A stretch of 64,000 bases of DNA from Lacinutrix algicola (GTDB taxonomy: Bacteria; Bacteroidota; Bacteroidia; Flavobacteriales; Flavobacteriaceae). This document shows, piece by piece, positions 54,067-63,169 of the stretch; position 1 is the first letter of the stretch, and the number at the start of each line of letters is the position of its first letter. A program made the position numbers and the translations under genes. The notes beneath the pieces are model-generated. The model saw only the letters and a list, made by a program, of their open reading frames with translations. It did no database searches and was not told the origin of the DNA. Location: assembly GCF_001418085.1 (NCBI RefSeq), contig NZ_LIQH01000021.1:62001-126000 (forward strand), given 5' to 3'.

Positions 54067-55317
54067 TTAGTTCGTAATATTAACCGAATTACCTTCTCCT
54101 AAACCAATTATTCTATCGTATCTAGCACCTAAATCTCTATAGTACACTAGTACTTTGTAACTATTTTCAGTTTGATGAAAATTACCACTAATAGCATTTT
54201 CGTCTATACTACCATCTTTATTTTTAATAACGTATTTGTAGCTGTAAAAACCTTGTTTTAAAAGTAGTTTGCCTTCGTAGGTGCTGCCTTCGTCGTTATA
54301 GGTTAGTTGAGTAGTTTCGTCTACAGCGTAATTGTTAAAATTGCCATAAACATGTACAGTTTGTCCTTTTTGTAGTTTGTTTAATTCTAACATAAAATGA
54401 ACTTGAGCGTAGTCTGCTTCTGTAGTTGGGTTGTTTGTGTCTAAAGCAGTAATTAAAAAGTTACCATTAATATCAGGATTGTACGTGTAAGCTCTGTTTG
54501 CTCTCATAACATCTTTGTATAGGTAGCTATTGTATAAATCTTTTAGTTGTATAAATTGAACGCCGGTATTTGCTCCTCTTAAATCTTTGTTTTCAAAATA
54601 ACGGTATTCATTACCTGCATAAAAACTAGTCCCTTTTACATAACGATATTGTAATTCGTTACCTAAAACGTATTGCGGTTTAATGTTTTTAATAGCGGTT
54701 CTTAAATTATTATTCTGAATTATTACTGTTTTTACAGTTTCTAATGGGTTGTTAAATCTTAAAGTTGAAGAGCTAATAGCAATATCAACAGTGTGTTTTT
54801 CTTTTATATCTGAAACATCTCGAGAACGTTTTATAGCCACACCAACGGAAGCAATATCTTCGTAAACCATAAATTTTCTTGTAAACTCTATATCATCATC
54901 TTCATTGTAAACGGTAATAAGATAGTTTCCAGATTTTGTTATTGCACGCGTTTGCTCATTTGGGATGGTTAAAGTAAAGTGAGAAAAAATTTGATAAGTA
55001 TTAAAAGAGTTGTCCCAAGTCCTAATACGTTGCTCATTAAAACCTTGTAAATATTCAGATTGTACTAAGACCGAAGGTGTCCAATCGTAATTATAATGTT
55101 TAATCTCGTAATAGTAATCGTCTTCGTTTCCGTTTAAAACATCAAATTCTAAAACTAAAGATTCTCCAATTTTTAAAATAGGTAGTTGGCTTTCGGGCGT
55201 GTCTCCTTTAAAAGTTATGGTTTTTATTTCTTCAGTAGGATTTATTTCTTCAACTTGACTAAATACAGAAGTTGAAATGAATAAAAAGATTAAAAAATGT
55301 TTAATGTTTAGTGTCAT
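54067..55317 (-). CDS. type IX secretion system plug protein (DUF5103)
   Basis: 416 residues from MTLNIKHFLIFLFISTSVFSQ (signal peptide); an ATG 33 bp upstream is less suitable. The body (SLVLEFDVLNGNEDDYYYEIKHYNYDWTP, GFNEQRIRTWDNSFNTYQIFSHF, NEQTRAITKSGNYLITVYNE) matches DUF5103, identified in Flavobacterium as the Plug protein that closes the periplasmic side of the SprA translocon when PorV is absent. No other type IX gene is adjacent. It is divergent from nqrA. Confidence 0.9.
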   Translation of the reverse strand: MTLNIKHFLIFLFISTSVFSQVEEINPTEEIKTITFKGDTPESQLPILKIGESLVLEFDVLNGNEDDYYYEIKHYNYDWTPSVLVQSEYLQGFNEQRIRTWDNSFNTYQIFSHFTLTIPNEQTRAITKSGNYLITVYNEDDDIEFTRKFMVYEDIASVGVAIKRSRDVSDIKEKHTVDIAISSSTLRFNNPLETVKTVIIQNNNLRTAIKNIKPQYVLGNELQYRYVKGTSFYAGNEYRYFENKDLRGANTGVQFIQLKDLYNSYLYKDVMRANRAYTYNPDINGNFLITALDTNNPTTEADYAQVHFMLELNKLQKGQTVHVYGNFNNYAVDETTQLTYNDEGSTYEGKLLLKQGFYSYKYVIKNKDGSIDENAISGNFHQTENSYKVLVYYRDLGARYDRIIGLGEGNSVNITN

Positions 55318-55440
55318 TAATAAGGGTTTTCTTAGTGTAAAGATAAACAAAATCTATGCCTAATTTTAGAGCTTTATTTAGAATAATTATAAATAAGTTA
55401 TCTGTGTGTGTAATAAGAAAGAATTTTTATTATTAATTCG

Positions 55441-55448
55441 TATTTTCG
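55441..55448 (+). promoter_or_regulatory. candidate -7 element of the nqr operon
   Basis: TATTTTCG, one base from TAnnTTTG, 61 bp before the nqrA ATG in the gap between divergent genes. Confidence 0.35.
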
Positions 55449-55509
55449 CATCGATTTTTGACCATCAAAAAATCAGTTAGCTAAACTATTAACAAATAGA
55501 TTTATACAT

Positions 55510-56865
55510 ATGTCAAACGACATTAAGATTAAAAAAGGTCTAGATATAAAACTTAAAGGAGCTGCGGAAAAGGCAATTGAAAATGCCATAATAAGCAACA
55601 CTTGTACAGTTAGACCAGAAGACTTTCACAGTGTAATTCCAAAATTAACGGTAAAAGTTGGAGAAAAAGTAAAGGCTGGACAAGCTTTGTTTTTCAATAA
55701 AACCAACGAAAACGTGAAATTTGCTTCACCAGTTTCTGGAGAAGTTGTTGAAATTGCTCGTGGTGAAAAGCGAAAAATTCTTTCAGTAAAAATTCAAGCA
55801 GACAAAGAGCAATCTTTTGAAGATTTTGGAGCTTTGAACGTAGATTCGGCAAAAGCTGAAGATATTAAAGCGAAATTATTAGCTTCAGGTTGTTGGGCAT
55901 TTGTAAAACAACGTCCTTATGATGTGATAGCAAATCCAGAAGTTGCTCCAAAAGCAATTTTTGTTTCGGCATACGCAAGTGCGCCTTTAGCTGCTGATTT
56001 AGACTATACGTTAGTAGGTAAAGAAGCAGAGTTGCAAGCAGCAGTTTCAGCTTTAGCTAAATTAACAGCAGGAAAAGTACATGTTGGAGTTAATAAAAAA
56101 GGAAATTCTCCACTGGCAGGATTATCTAATGTTAGTATCCACAATGTATCTGGTCCACATCCAGCAGGAAATGTAGGAACACTTATAAATAAAATAGACC
56201 CAGTTAATAAAGGTGAATCAGTTTGGACTGTTGCAGCACAAGACTTGGTTATTATTGGTGAGTTATTATTAACAGGTAAGTTTAATGCAGAGCGTTTAGT
56301 AGCTTTAGCAGGATCGTCGGTTAAAAAACCTCGTTATTTTAGAACCAAAATAGGAAGCGAAATTGCAACTATGGTTTACGATAACGGTGTAGACAAAGAC
56401 GGGAACGATAGAATTATTTCTGGAAACGTTTTATCTGGGAAGCAAGTAAAACCAGACGGTGCTTTAGATTATTACAGTAATGTAATATCTGTAATACCAG
56501 AAGGTGATGATTACGAATTTTTTGGATGGAATAAGCCAATCTTTAATAAAGTATCTACTTCTAGAGCATTAACTTTTTCTTGGTTAACACCTAAAAAGGA
56601 ATTTGCTTTAAATACAAATACAAACGGAGAACATAGAAATTTTGTAACAACAGGAACTTACGAAGCTGTTTTTCCTTTAGATATTTTTCCAATGCAGATT
56701 CTAAAAGCTTGTATGTATCAAGATTTAGATGAAATGGAAGCTTTAGGAATGTACGAAGTTGCACCAGAAGATTTCGCCTTAACAGAATTTGTTTGTGTGT
56801 CTAAGCAACCACATCAAGAAATAATTAGAAAAGGTTTAGACTTAATGCTTAAAGAAATAGGATAA
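55510..56865 (+). CDS. nqrA: Na+-translocating NADH:quinone reductase subunit A
   Basis: 451 residues, no membrane segments. The N-terminal biotinyl-lipoyl-like region (IKKGLDIKLKGAAEKAI, KVGEKVKAGQALFFNK, FASPVSGEVVEIARGEKRKIL) and middle GPHPAGNVGTLINKIDPVNKGESVWTVAAQDLV are typical. NqrA is the large cytoplasmic subunit that helps form the quinone site in the Na+-pumping complex. It is the first gene of a six-gene operon; its last base is the first base of nqrB. Confidence 0.97.
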   Translation: MSNDIKIKKGLDIKLKGAAEKAIENAIISNTCTVRPEDFHSVIPKLTVKVGEKVKAGQALFFNKTNENVKFASPVSGEVVEIARGEKRKILSVKIQADKEQSFEDFGALNVDSAKAEDIKAKLLASGCWAFVKQRPYDVIANPEVAPKAIFVSAYASAPLAADLDYTLVGKEAELQAAVSALAKLTAGKVHVGVNKKGNSPLAGLSNVSIHNVSGPHPAGNVGTLINKIDPVNKGESVWTVAAQDLVIIGELLLTGKFNAERLVALAGSSVKKPRYFRTKIGSEIATMVYDNGVDKDGNDRIISGNVLSGKQVKPDGALDYYSNVISVIPEGDDYEFFGWNKPIFNKVSTSRALTFSWLTPKKEFALNTNTNGEHRNFVTTGTYEAVFPLDIFPMQILKACMYQDLDEMEALGMYEVAPEDFALTEFVCVSKQPHQEIIRKGLDLMLKEIG

Positions 56866-58106
56866 TGGGTTTAAAAAGTAATTTACATAATTTAAAAGAA
56901 AAGTATAAAGGAACTAAAATGGCTCCTGCATTTAATGCAATCCATACCTTTTTATACTTGCCAAATGAGACGACGCATAACGGAACTCATATTAAGGCTG
57001 CCGATGATTTAAAACGTACCATGAACATAGTTATTATGGCTATGATACCGTGTTTAATCTTCGGAATGTTTAACGCAGGTTATCAACATTATTCTGCAAT
57101 AGATGCTTTAGCGGGCGTTGCAAGAGAGGTTTCTTTATTTGGAAACTTTTTAACTTGGGATAATTTTGTTATTGGAGCATGGCAAGTGTTGCCATTAGTA
57201 ATTGTTTCTTATGGAGTTGGTTTATTAGTAGAATTTATTTTTGCAGTAATAAAAGGACACGAAGTAGAGGAAGGTTACTTAGTAACAGGAATGTTAGTGC
57301 CATTAATTGTACCAATCGATATTCCATTATGGATGTTGGCAGTTGCAGTTATTTTTGGTGTAGTAATAGGAAAAGAAGTATTTGGTGGAACAGGAATGAA
57401 TATTCTTAATCCAGCATTAACTATACGTGCTTTTTTATTCTTTGCATATCCAACTTGGATGTCTGGAGATAAAGTATGGGTACATGGAGCAGATCCTAGA
57501 GTTCAAGATCTTGCCGCTGGAGCAACACCAGATGCATTGTCTGGAGAAACTATTTTAGGTGGTTTAGCACAAAACAATTCTAGCATGTTAGATTCAGCAG
57601 GAGATATCTGGAATGCCTTTTTTGGCTTTATTCCTGGTTCTGTTGGAGAAACATCAACGTTATTAATAATATTAGGAGGTTTGTTTTTAGTGTTTACTAA
57701 AGTAGGAAGCTGGAGAATAATGTTATCATCTGTTGCAGGTGCTATTGCTATGGGATTAATATTTAACGGTATTGTTTCTGCAGAATGGGTTACAGAATCT
57801 AGTAAGTTTTACGGTTTAATGAGTACAGATTTCTGGATGCATTTATTAATTGGTGGTTTTGCTTTTGGTACAGTTTATATGGCAACAGATCCTGTTACTG
57901 CATCGCAAACAAATAAAGGAAAAATAGTTTATGGATTCTTAATTGGTATACTTTCAATTATGATTCGTGTATTCAATCCAGCATACCCTGAGGGAGTAAT
58001 GTTAGCCATTCTATTAATGAATGTCTTTGCTCCAACTATCGATCACTATGTGGTACAAGGAAATGTAAAGCGTAGAATGAAACGTTTAAAAGTTAAAACA
58101 GCATAA
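56865..58106 (+). CDS. nqrB: Na+-translocating NADH:quinone reductase subunit B
   Basis: 413 residues with about nine membrane helices (RTMNIVIMAMIPCLIFGMFN, WMLAVAVIFGVVIGKEVFGG, IGGFAFGTVYMATDPVTA). FMN should attach covalently to Thr229 in the motif DALSGET, where most NqrB proteins have SGAT: a Glu replaces the usual Ala. NqrB carries the main Na+ path and binds riboflavin. It overlaps nqrA by one base. Confidence 0.97.
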   Translation: MGLKSNLHNLKEKYKGTKMAPAFNAIHTFLYLPNETTHNGTHIKAADDLKRTMNIVIMAMIPCLIFGMFNAGYQHYSAIDALAGVAREVSLFGNFLTWDNFVIGAWQVLPLVIVSYGVGLLVEFIFAVIKGHEVEEGYLVTGMLVPLIVPIDIPLWMLAVAVIFGVVIGKEVFGGTGMNILNPALTIRAFLFFAYPTWMSGDKVWVHGADPRVQDLAAGATPDALSGETILGGLAQNNSSMLDSAGDIWNAFFGFIPGSVGETSTLLIILGGLFLVFTKVGSWRIMLSSVAGAIAMGLIFNGIVSAEWVTESSKFYGLMSTDFWMHLLIGGFAFGTVYMATDPVTASQTNKGKIVYGFLIGILSIMIRVFNPAYPEGVMLAILLMNVFAPTIDHYVVQGNVKRRMKRLKVKTA

Positions 58107-58108
58107 TT

Positions 58109-58855
58109 ATGGCAGTTAATACAGATAAAAACTCATATACTATAATCTTTGCAGTAGCAATGGTTGTAATAGTAGGTTCATTATTAGCCTTTACAGCTTC
58201 GTCTTTAAAGCCTAATATTGAAGAGAATAAAAGAATGGAAAAGCAGCAGAATATTCTGTATGCTATGGGAGTTAATGGAAATGAAGGTACAGGAGATATT
58301 ACTTTTGTCTCTACAGATAAAGTTGCAGGTGAATTTTCAACTTACATTAAAGAACAATTAGTAATCGAAAATGGTGTTGCTAAAGTAGATGACCAAGCTT
58401 ACTTAATTGATGTTAAAAAAGAACAAGCGAAAGCTAAAAATGGAGGAACAAGACGTTTGCCTTTATTTATTGGAGAGAAAGATGGTAAAACATCTTATAT
58501 CGTACCAATTAGAGGAAAAGGGCTTTGGGATGCTATTTGGGGTTTTGTTGCTCTAGATAAAAATATGGTTGTTCAAGGTGCATTTTTCGATCACGCTGGT
58601 GAAACACCTGGTTTAGGAGCTAACATTAAGCAACGTTACTTTATGGACGATTTTGATGGTGAAAAACTATTAAATGATGCTGGTGCTTTTAAAGGTATTA
58701 CAGTTGCTAAAGGTAACAACGATCCTAAAAATTTAATAAAAGACGATAACGAAGTTGATGCTCTTGCTGGAGCAACAATTACAGGAGATGGTGTATCTGC
58801 AATGATAAAGAAAGATTTAAAATTGTATTTACCTTACTTTAAAAACTTAAAATAA
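58109..58855 (+). CDS. nqrC: Na+-translocating NADH:quinone reductase subunit C
   Basis: 248 residues. One N-terminal helix (about 10-31) and a periplasmic FMN-binding domain ending in VDALAGATITGDGVSAMI, with Thr223 as the covalent FMN site (AGAT in place of the common SGAT). GKGLWDAIWGFVALDK and DHAGETPGLGANI are family motifs. It relays electrons between NqrD/E and NqrB. ApbE, which attaches the FMN, is encoded at 63170. Confidence 0.97.
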   Translation: MAVNTDKNSYTIIFAVAMVVIVGSLLAFTASSLKPNIEENKRMEKQQNILYAMGVNGNEGTGDITFVSTDKVAGEFSTYIKEQLVIENGVAKVDDQAYLIDVKKEQAKAKNGGTRRLPLFIGEKDGKTSYIVPIRGKGLWDAIWGFVALDKNMVVQGAFFDHAGETPGLGANIKQRYFMDDFDGEKLLNDAGAFKGITVAKGNNDPKNLIKDDNEVDALAGATITGDGVSAMIKKDLKLYLPYFKNLK

Positions 58856-58856
58856 T

Positions 58857-59501
58857 ATGGGACTACTTTCAAAAAAAGACGCAAAGTTAATCACAGATCC
58901 ATTAGCAGATAATAACCCAATTACTATACAAGTATTAGGTATTTGTTCTGCATTAGCAATTACAGCAGAGCTTAAAGCTTCGTTAGTAATGGGAATAGCT
59001 GTATTGTTTGTATTAAGTGTAGGTAATGTAGTAATCTCTTTAATGAGAAATATCATTCCTTCAAAAATTAGAATTATTGTTCAATTAATAGTAGTTGCTG
59101 CTTTAGTAATTATTGTAGATCAAGTACTAAAAGCTTTTGCTTTCGAGTTAAGTAAAACGTTGTCTGTATTTATTGGATTAATTATTACCAACTGTATTAT
59201 TATGGGACGTTTTGAAGCTTTTGCTTTAGCAAACAAACCATGGCAATCATTTTTAGATGGTATTGGTAATGCTTTAGGATATGCAATTATTTTAGTAATT
59301 GTTGGTTTCTTTAGAGAACTTTTAGGTTCTGGTACACTATTCGGAATTCCTGTATTAGGAGATCCTATCGAAATGACTGGAGTATATGGTTTAGGTTACG
59401 AAAACAATGGTTTTATGTTAATGCCTCCAATGGCTTTAATAATTGTTGGATTAATTATCTGGGTGCAGCGTAGTAGAAATAAAGATTTAATCGAGGATTA
59501 A
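58857..59501 (+). CDS. nqrD: Na+-translocating NADH:quinone reductase subunit D
   Basis: 214 residues with six membrane helices. Motifs are DPLADNNPITIQVLGICSALAIT (inner half-channel with Cys), NCIIMGRFEAFALANKPWQS and GFFRELLGSGTLFG. NqrD and NqrE are homologous and hold a 2Fe-2S centre between them at the membrane middle. The stop codon falls in a small palindrome, and a second hairpin precedes nqrE. Confidence 0.96.
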   Translation: MGLLSKKDAKLITDPLADNNPITIQVLGICSALAITAELKASLVMGIAVLFVLSVGNVVISLMRNIIPSKIRIIVQLIVVAALVIIVDQVLKAFAFELSKTLSVFIGLIITNCIIMGRFEAFALANKPWQSFLDGIGNALGYAIILVIVGFFRELLGSGTLFGIPVLGDPIEMTGVYGLGYENNGFMLMPPMALIIVGLIIWVQRSRNKDLIED

Positions 59502-59506
59502 AATCC

Positions 59507-59538
59507 TCTTCAACTTTTAATTAAAAGAGAGTTGAAGA
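59507..59538 (+). other. intercistronic hairpin between nqrD and nqrE
   Basis: TCTTCAACT pairs with AGTTGAAGA (9 bp) enclosing TTTTAATTAAAA, itself partly self-complementary. It is the only sizeable gap in the operon (53 bp). No T-run follows, so mRNA processing or stability is likelier than termination. Confidence 0.6.
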
Positions 59539-59554
59539 CGAAAATTATAAAAAA

Positions 59555-60289
59555 ATGATAGAACATTTAGAATTATTTTTCAAGTCAATTTTTGTTGACA
59601 ATATGGTGTTTGCGGTTTTCTTGGGTATGTGTTCATACTTAGCCGTTTCTAAAAAAGTTGCAACAGCAGTTGGACTTGGAGCAGCCGTAATATTTGTATT
59701 AGCGATCACGGTACCATTAAACTGGTTATTAGATCAATATTTACTACAACCTGGAGCATTAGCTTGGGCAGATGGAAGTGCAAACGGAGAAGGTTTCTCT
59801 GGGATGGATTTAGGTTTCCTTTCTTTCATTATGTTTATTGCAACTATTGCAACAATGGTACAATTAGTAGAAATAGTGGTAGAGAAATTCTCACCATCAT
59901 TATATAATTCACTTGGTATTTTCTTACCATTAATTGCAGTAAATTGTGCCATTTTAGGTGGTTCATTATTCATGCAATCTCGTGAAATTGAAACATTTGG
60001 TTTAGCAGTAAACTACGGAGTATCTTCGGGAATAGGATGGTTTTTAGCAATTCTTGCAATTGCAGCTATTCGTGAGAAAATTAGATATTCTAATGTGCCA
60101 GCACCTTTAAGAGGATTAGGAATTACATTTATCATTACAGGTTTAATGGGAATAGGTTTCTTAAGTTTTGGTGGTATGTTAACTGGTGGTGAGGACGAAA
60201 CACCATCTCCAGAGCCAACAGCACAAGTAGAAAAAATACAAACTGAAGACGCTAAGGAATTAGCTGAAAACACTAAAATAGCAGAATAG
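59555..60289 (+). CDS. nqrE: Na+-translocating NADH:quinone reductase subunit E
   Basis: 244 residues with six membrane helices. Motifs are [47 protein letters not shown] and [23 protein letters not shown]. It is longer than the roughly 200-residue norm because of an acidic, Pro/Glu-rich C-terminal tail (about 215-244, [20 protein letters not shown]) that should lie outside the membrane and has no known role. One base separates it from nqrF. Confidence 0.96.
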   Translation: MIEHLELFFKSIFVDNMVFAVFLGMCSYLAVSKKVATAVGLGAAVIFVLAITVPLNWLLDQYLLQPGALAWADGSANGEGFSGMDLGFLSFIMFIATIATMVQLVEIVVEKFSPSLYNSLGIFLPLIAVNCAILGGSLFMQSREIETFGLAVNYGVSSGIGWFLAILAIAAIREKIRYSNVPAPLRGLGITFIITGLMGIGFLSFGGMLTGGEDETPSPEPTAQVEKIQTEDAKELAENTKIAE

Positions 60290-60290
60290 T

Positions 60291-61604
60291 ATGATTTTAG
60301 CAGCAGGAACAGGAGCAACAGTAATAACAACAGTAGTAGCGTTTTTAATTATCGCTTTAATACTAATTAGTTTATTATTATTTGTAAAGCAAAAACTATC
60401 ACCATCAGGTCCAGTAAAGATCTTAATTAACGGTGAACGCGAGATAGAAGTAGCATCTGGAGATACATTATTATCTACGTTAGGTAGTAATAAAATTTTC
60501 TTACCATCTGCTTGTGGTGGAGGTGGTACATGTATTCAGTGTGAATGTCACGTGTTATCTGGAGGTGGTGAAGCATTACCTACAGAAACACCTCACTTCT
60601 CTAGAAAAGAATTAGCTCATGGAGCACGTTTATCTTGCCAAGTTAAAGTAAAGGCGGATATGGAAATTACAATTCCAGAAGAAGTTTTCGGAATCAAAAA
60701 ATGGGAAGCAACAGTAGTTTCAAATTATAATGTAGCAACCTTTATTAAAGAGTTTGTAGTAGAAATCCCTGAGGATATGAACTATAAAGCAGGAGGATAT
60801 ATTCAAATTGAAATACCTAACTGTGAAATTAAATATTCAGAAATGGATGTTACGGCTCACCCAGAAGATCATCCAGGTGAACCAAATAAATTTGAAGCAG
60901 ATTGGGACAAGTTTGGTTTAAGACCATTAGTTATGAAAAATGACGAATTGGTAGAACGTGCTTATTCTATGGCTTCTTATCCTGCAGAAGGAAGAAAGAT
61001 TATGCTTAATGTACGTGTAGCAACACCACCTTTCGATCGCGCTAAAGGCGGATGGATGGATGTAAATCCTGGTGTAGCTTCTTCTTATATTTTCAACCAA
61101 AAGGTAGGAGATAAAGTAACTATCTCTGGACCTTACGGTGAATTCTTCATTAATGAGTCTGATGCCGAAATGTTATATGTAGGTGGTGGAGCAGGTATGG
61201 CACCAATGCGTTCTCATTTATATGAATTGTTTAGAACATTAAAAACAGGAAGAAAAGTAACGTATTGGTATGGTGGACGTTCTAAAGCAGAATTATTCTA
61301 CATCCATTACTTTAGAGCATTAGAAAAAGATTTTCCAAACTTTAAATTCTTTATTGCATTATCTGATCCAACGGAAGCAGATAACTGGCAACTAAAACAG
61401 AGTGTTGAAGATCCTAATGGAGATGGATTTACTGGGTTTATTCACCAAGTAGTAATCGATCAATATTTATCTAAGCATGAAACACCAGAAGATATCGAAT
61501 TATATTTCTGTGGACCACCATTAATGAACCAAGCAGTTCAGAAAATGGGTGAAGATTTTGGTCTTGATGATGAAAATATCCGTTTTGATGATTTTGGAGG
61601 ATAG
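60291..61604 (+). CDS. nqrF: Na+-translocating NADH:quinone reductase subunit F
   Basis: 437 residues. An N-terminal helix (about 10-32) is followed by a 2Fe-2S ferredoxin domain with Cys75, Cys81, Cys84 and Cys116 ([16 protein letters not shown]). The FAD/NADH reductase domain has RAYSMASYP for [16 protein letters not shown] for NADH, and the C-terminal [14 protein letters not shown]. It is the NADH entry point of the pump. All residues needed for activity are present. Confidence 0.98.
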   Translation: MILAAGTGATVITTVVAFLIIALILISLLLFVKQKLSPSGPVKILINGEREIEVASGDTLLSTLGSNKIFLPSACGGGGTCIQCECHVLSGGGEALPTETPHFSRKELAHGARLSCQVKVKADMEITIPEEVFGIKKWEATVVSNYNVATFIKEFVVEIPEDMNYKAGGYIQIEIPNCEIKYSEMDVTAHPEDHPGEPNKFEADWDKFGLRPLVMKNDELVERAYSMASYPAEGRKIMLNVRVATPPFDRAKGGWMDVNPGVASSYIFNQKVGDKVTISGPYGEFFINESDAEMLYVGGGAGMAPMRSHLYELFRTLKTGRKVTYWYGGRSKAELFYIHYFRALEKDFPNFKFFIALSDPTEADNWQLKQSVEDPNGDGFTGFIHQVVIDQYLSKHETPEDIELYFCGPPLMNQAVQKMGEDFGLDDENIRFDDFGG

Positions 61605-61686
61605 ATCTCTTAAAGACATTTGTTTTTAAATGTCATTAAGATTGAAATGAAAAATCTCAAAAAGAGTTTTTTATAATATATAAAAG

Positions 61687-61712
61687 CCCAATACGAAAGT
61701 ATTGGGTTTTTT
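61687..61712 (+). terminator. terminator between nqrF and the DUF4846 gene
   Basis: CCCAATAC-GAAA-GTATTGGG followed by TTTTTT, an 8-bp stem. It ends only 13 bp before the ATG of the next gene. Confidence 0.88.
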
Positions 61713-61725
61713 CGTTGATATTAAT

Positions 61726-62598
61726 ATGAAGAAAGTACTACTTGTTCTTATATTGCTAATTACAATTGTTGCTTTAGCGTTTCAATTTAAACCGATAAAA
61801 GAAACTGTTAATTATGTTTCTAAGTCTGTTGTTCCCCAAACAAGTCTAATTTATAAAGACAGTTTGACTATAAGTTCTAGAGTTAAAATACCTAAAGGTT
61901 ATAAACGTATAGAGTACAAAAAAGGATCATTTCAGGAGTATTTACGTAATTATAGTTTAAAGCCATTTGGTAGTAAGATTATTAATTATGATGAGAGTGA
62001 GTATTATTGGCAAAAAGGACATATAGGTATATTAGATATTCCTGTACCTAAAAACGGATTACAACAATGTGCCGATGCATTAATTAGAATAAGAAGTGAA
62101 TACCTTTGGGAAACTAATAGAAAGAGTGAGATAGGCTTTAATTTTACCTCAGGTCATTATTGTTCATGGAATAAATATGCTCAAGGTTATAGACCAAATA
62201 TTATAGGTAATAAAGTAACGTTTAATAAATCGGCTTCAGCTAATACTTCTAAAGAAAATTTCTACAAATACCTTAATCTTATTTATATGTATTCTGGTAC
62301 TTTGTCTTTGTCTCAAGAATTAGAAACAATCAATTCTGTTAAAAATTTAGAAATTGGAGATATGCTTATTAAAGGAGGGAGTCCTGGTCATATTGTAATG
62401 CTTGGTGATGTTGTTATAAATGATAAAGGAGAAAAGTTATTTCTATTATTTCAAGGTAATACTCCAGCACAAAGTGTTCATTTAGTTAAAAATCTTGAAG
62501 ACAGTTCTATTTCACCTTGGTATAATTTAAGAATGAATGCTGTAATTCCAGTATCTAACTACACGTTTTACGATTCTAAATTTGCTAGGTTTAATTAA
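61726..62598 (+). CDS. DUF4846 secreted protein
   Basis: 290 residues from MKKVLLVLILLITIVALAFQ, a signal or anchor sequence; an in-frame upstream start at 61702 lies in the terminator stem. The DUF4846 domain is shown by YKRIEYKKGSFQEYLRNYSLKPFGSKI, QCADALIRIRSEYLW, FTSGHYCSWNKYAQGYRPN and GDMLIKGGSPGHIVMLGDVV. Members are secreted, about 280-300 residues, with conserved His/Cys residues; the function is unknown. The preceding terminator means its promoter must overlap the end of the nqr operon or readthrough is used. Confidence 0.82.
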   Translation: MKKVLLVLILLITIVALAFQFKPIKETVNYVSKSVVPQTSLIYKDSLTISSRVKIPKGYKRIEYKKGSFQEYLRNYSLKPFGSKIINYDESEYYWQKGHIGILDIPVPKNGLQQCADALIRIRSEYLWETNRKSEIGFNFTSGHYCSWNKYAQGYRPNIIGNKVTFNKSASANTSKENFYKYLNLIYMYSGTLSLSQELETINSVKNLEIGDMLIKGGSPGHIVMLGDVVINDKGEKLFLLFQGNTPAQSVHLVKNLEDSSISPWYNLRMNAVIPVSNYTFYDSKFARFN

Positions 62599-62726
62599 CC
62601 AATGTCAATCCTTACTTGCTACGGAATCCACTTTCTATTGATAATGCTTTATTGTATTTTTGTTTTTTAATTAATGAGATTTTCGCTAGAATTTATATTT
62701 AGCGTAGTCGAAAGATGGAAATAAAT

Positions 62727-63104
62727 ATGAGTAAACCATTAACACCACAAGAACTTCACAATCTAGCGATGAACCATGTAGGTAAAGACCTCGAGAAACG
62801 TGGATTCGAGTTTATTGCTATAAATAGTAAACTTAAAAGACATCCTCAGTTTGTTTGTATGGATGCTAATAAGCAGCACTTTTTTGTAATTGTAAAAGCA
62901 GTATTATTACCAGATAATGCTAATAATTACGATGTGGTTTGGATGGAATCTTTTAAAGAACATGCTCGGGAACATAATGCAAAAGTATTATATGCTGGAG
63001 TTGGTTTAGTAAATCCAAATGGAGAATCTTTGCCTATATTTTTAAACGAAGAATACTTAATCGAGTATAACGGTATTCAAGTATTAGAGACAAATTTAAA
63101 CTAA
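62727..63104 (+). CDS. small conserved cytoplasmic protein linked to nqr/apbE
   Basis: 125 residues from MSKPLTPQELHNLAMNHVGKDL; an in-frame ATG at 62715 adds four residues. It has no signal or membrane segment: helix 1, then strands FVCMDANKQHFFVIVKAVLL and VLYAGVGLVN. Similar proteins are sometimes labelled NqrF in databases because of gene position, but this one has no iron-sulfur, FAD or NADH motif and is not NqrF. The fold resembles small nuclease-like alpha/beta proteins only vaguely. Function unknown. Confidence 0.7.
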   Translation: MSKPLTPQELHNLAMNHVGKDLEKRGFEFIAINSKLKRHPQFVCMDANKQHFFVIVKAVLLPDNANNYDVVWMESFKEHAREHNAKVLYAGVGLVNPNGESLPIFLNEEYLIEYNGIQVLETNLN

Positions 63105-63169
63105 CATTACAATCCTTATTAATACTAAGTTTCTATTTTAAAATCTAGTGACGAGTATAAAAAACTATC

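Noticed and set aside
62686-62715. TAGCGTAGTCGAAAG before the small conserved gene, like a short interspersed repeat
   Set aside because: Only one copy is seen in this window, so I cannot call it a repeat.
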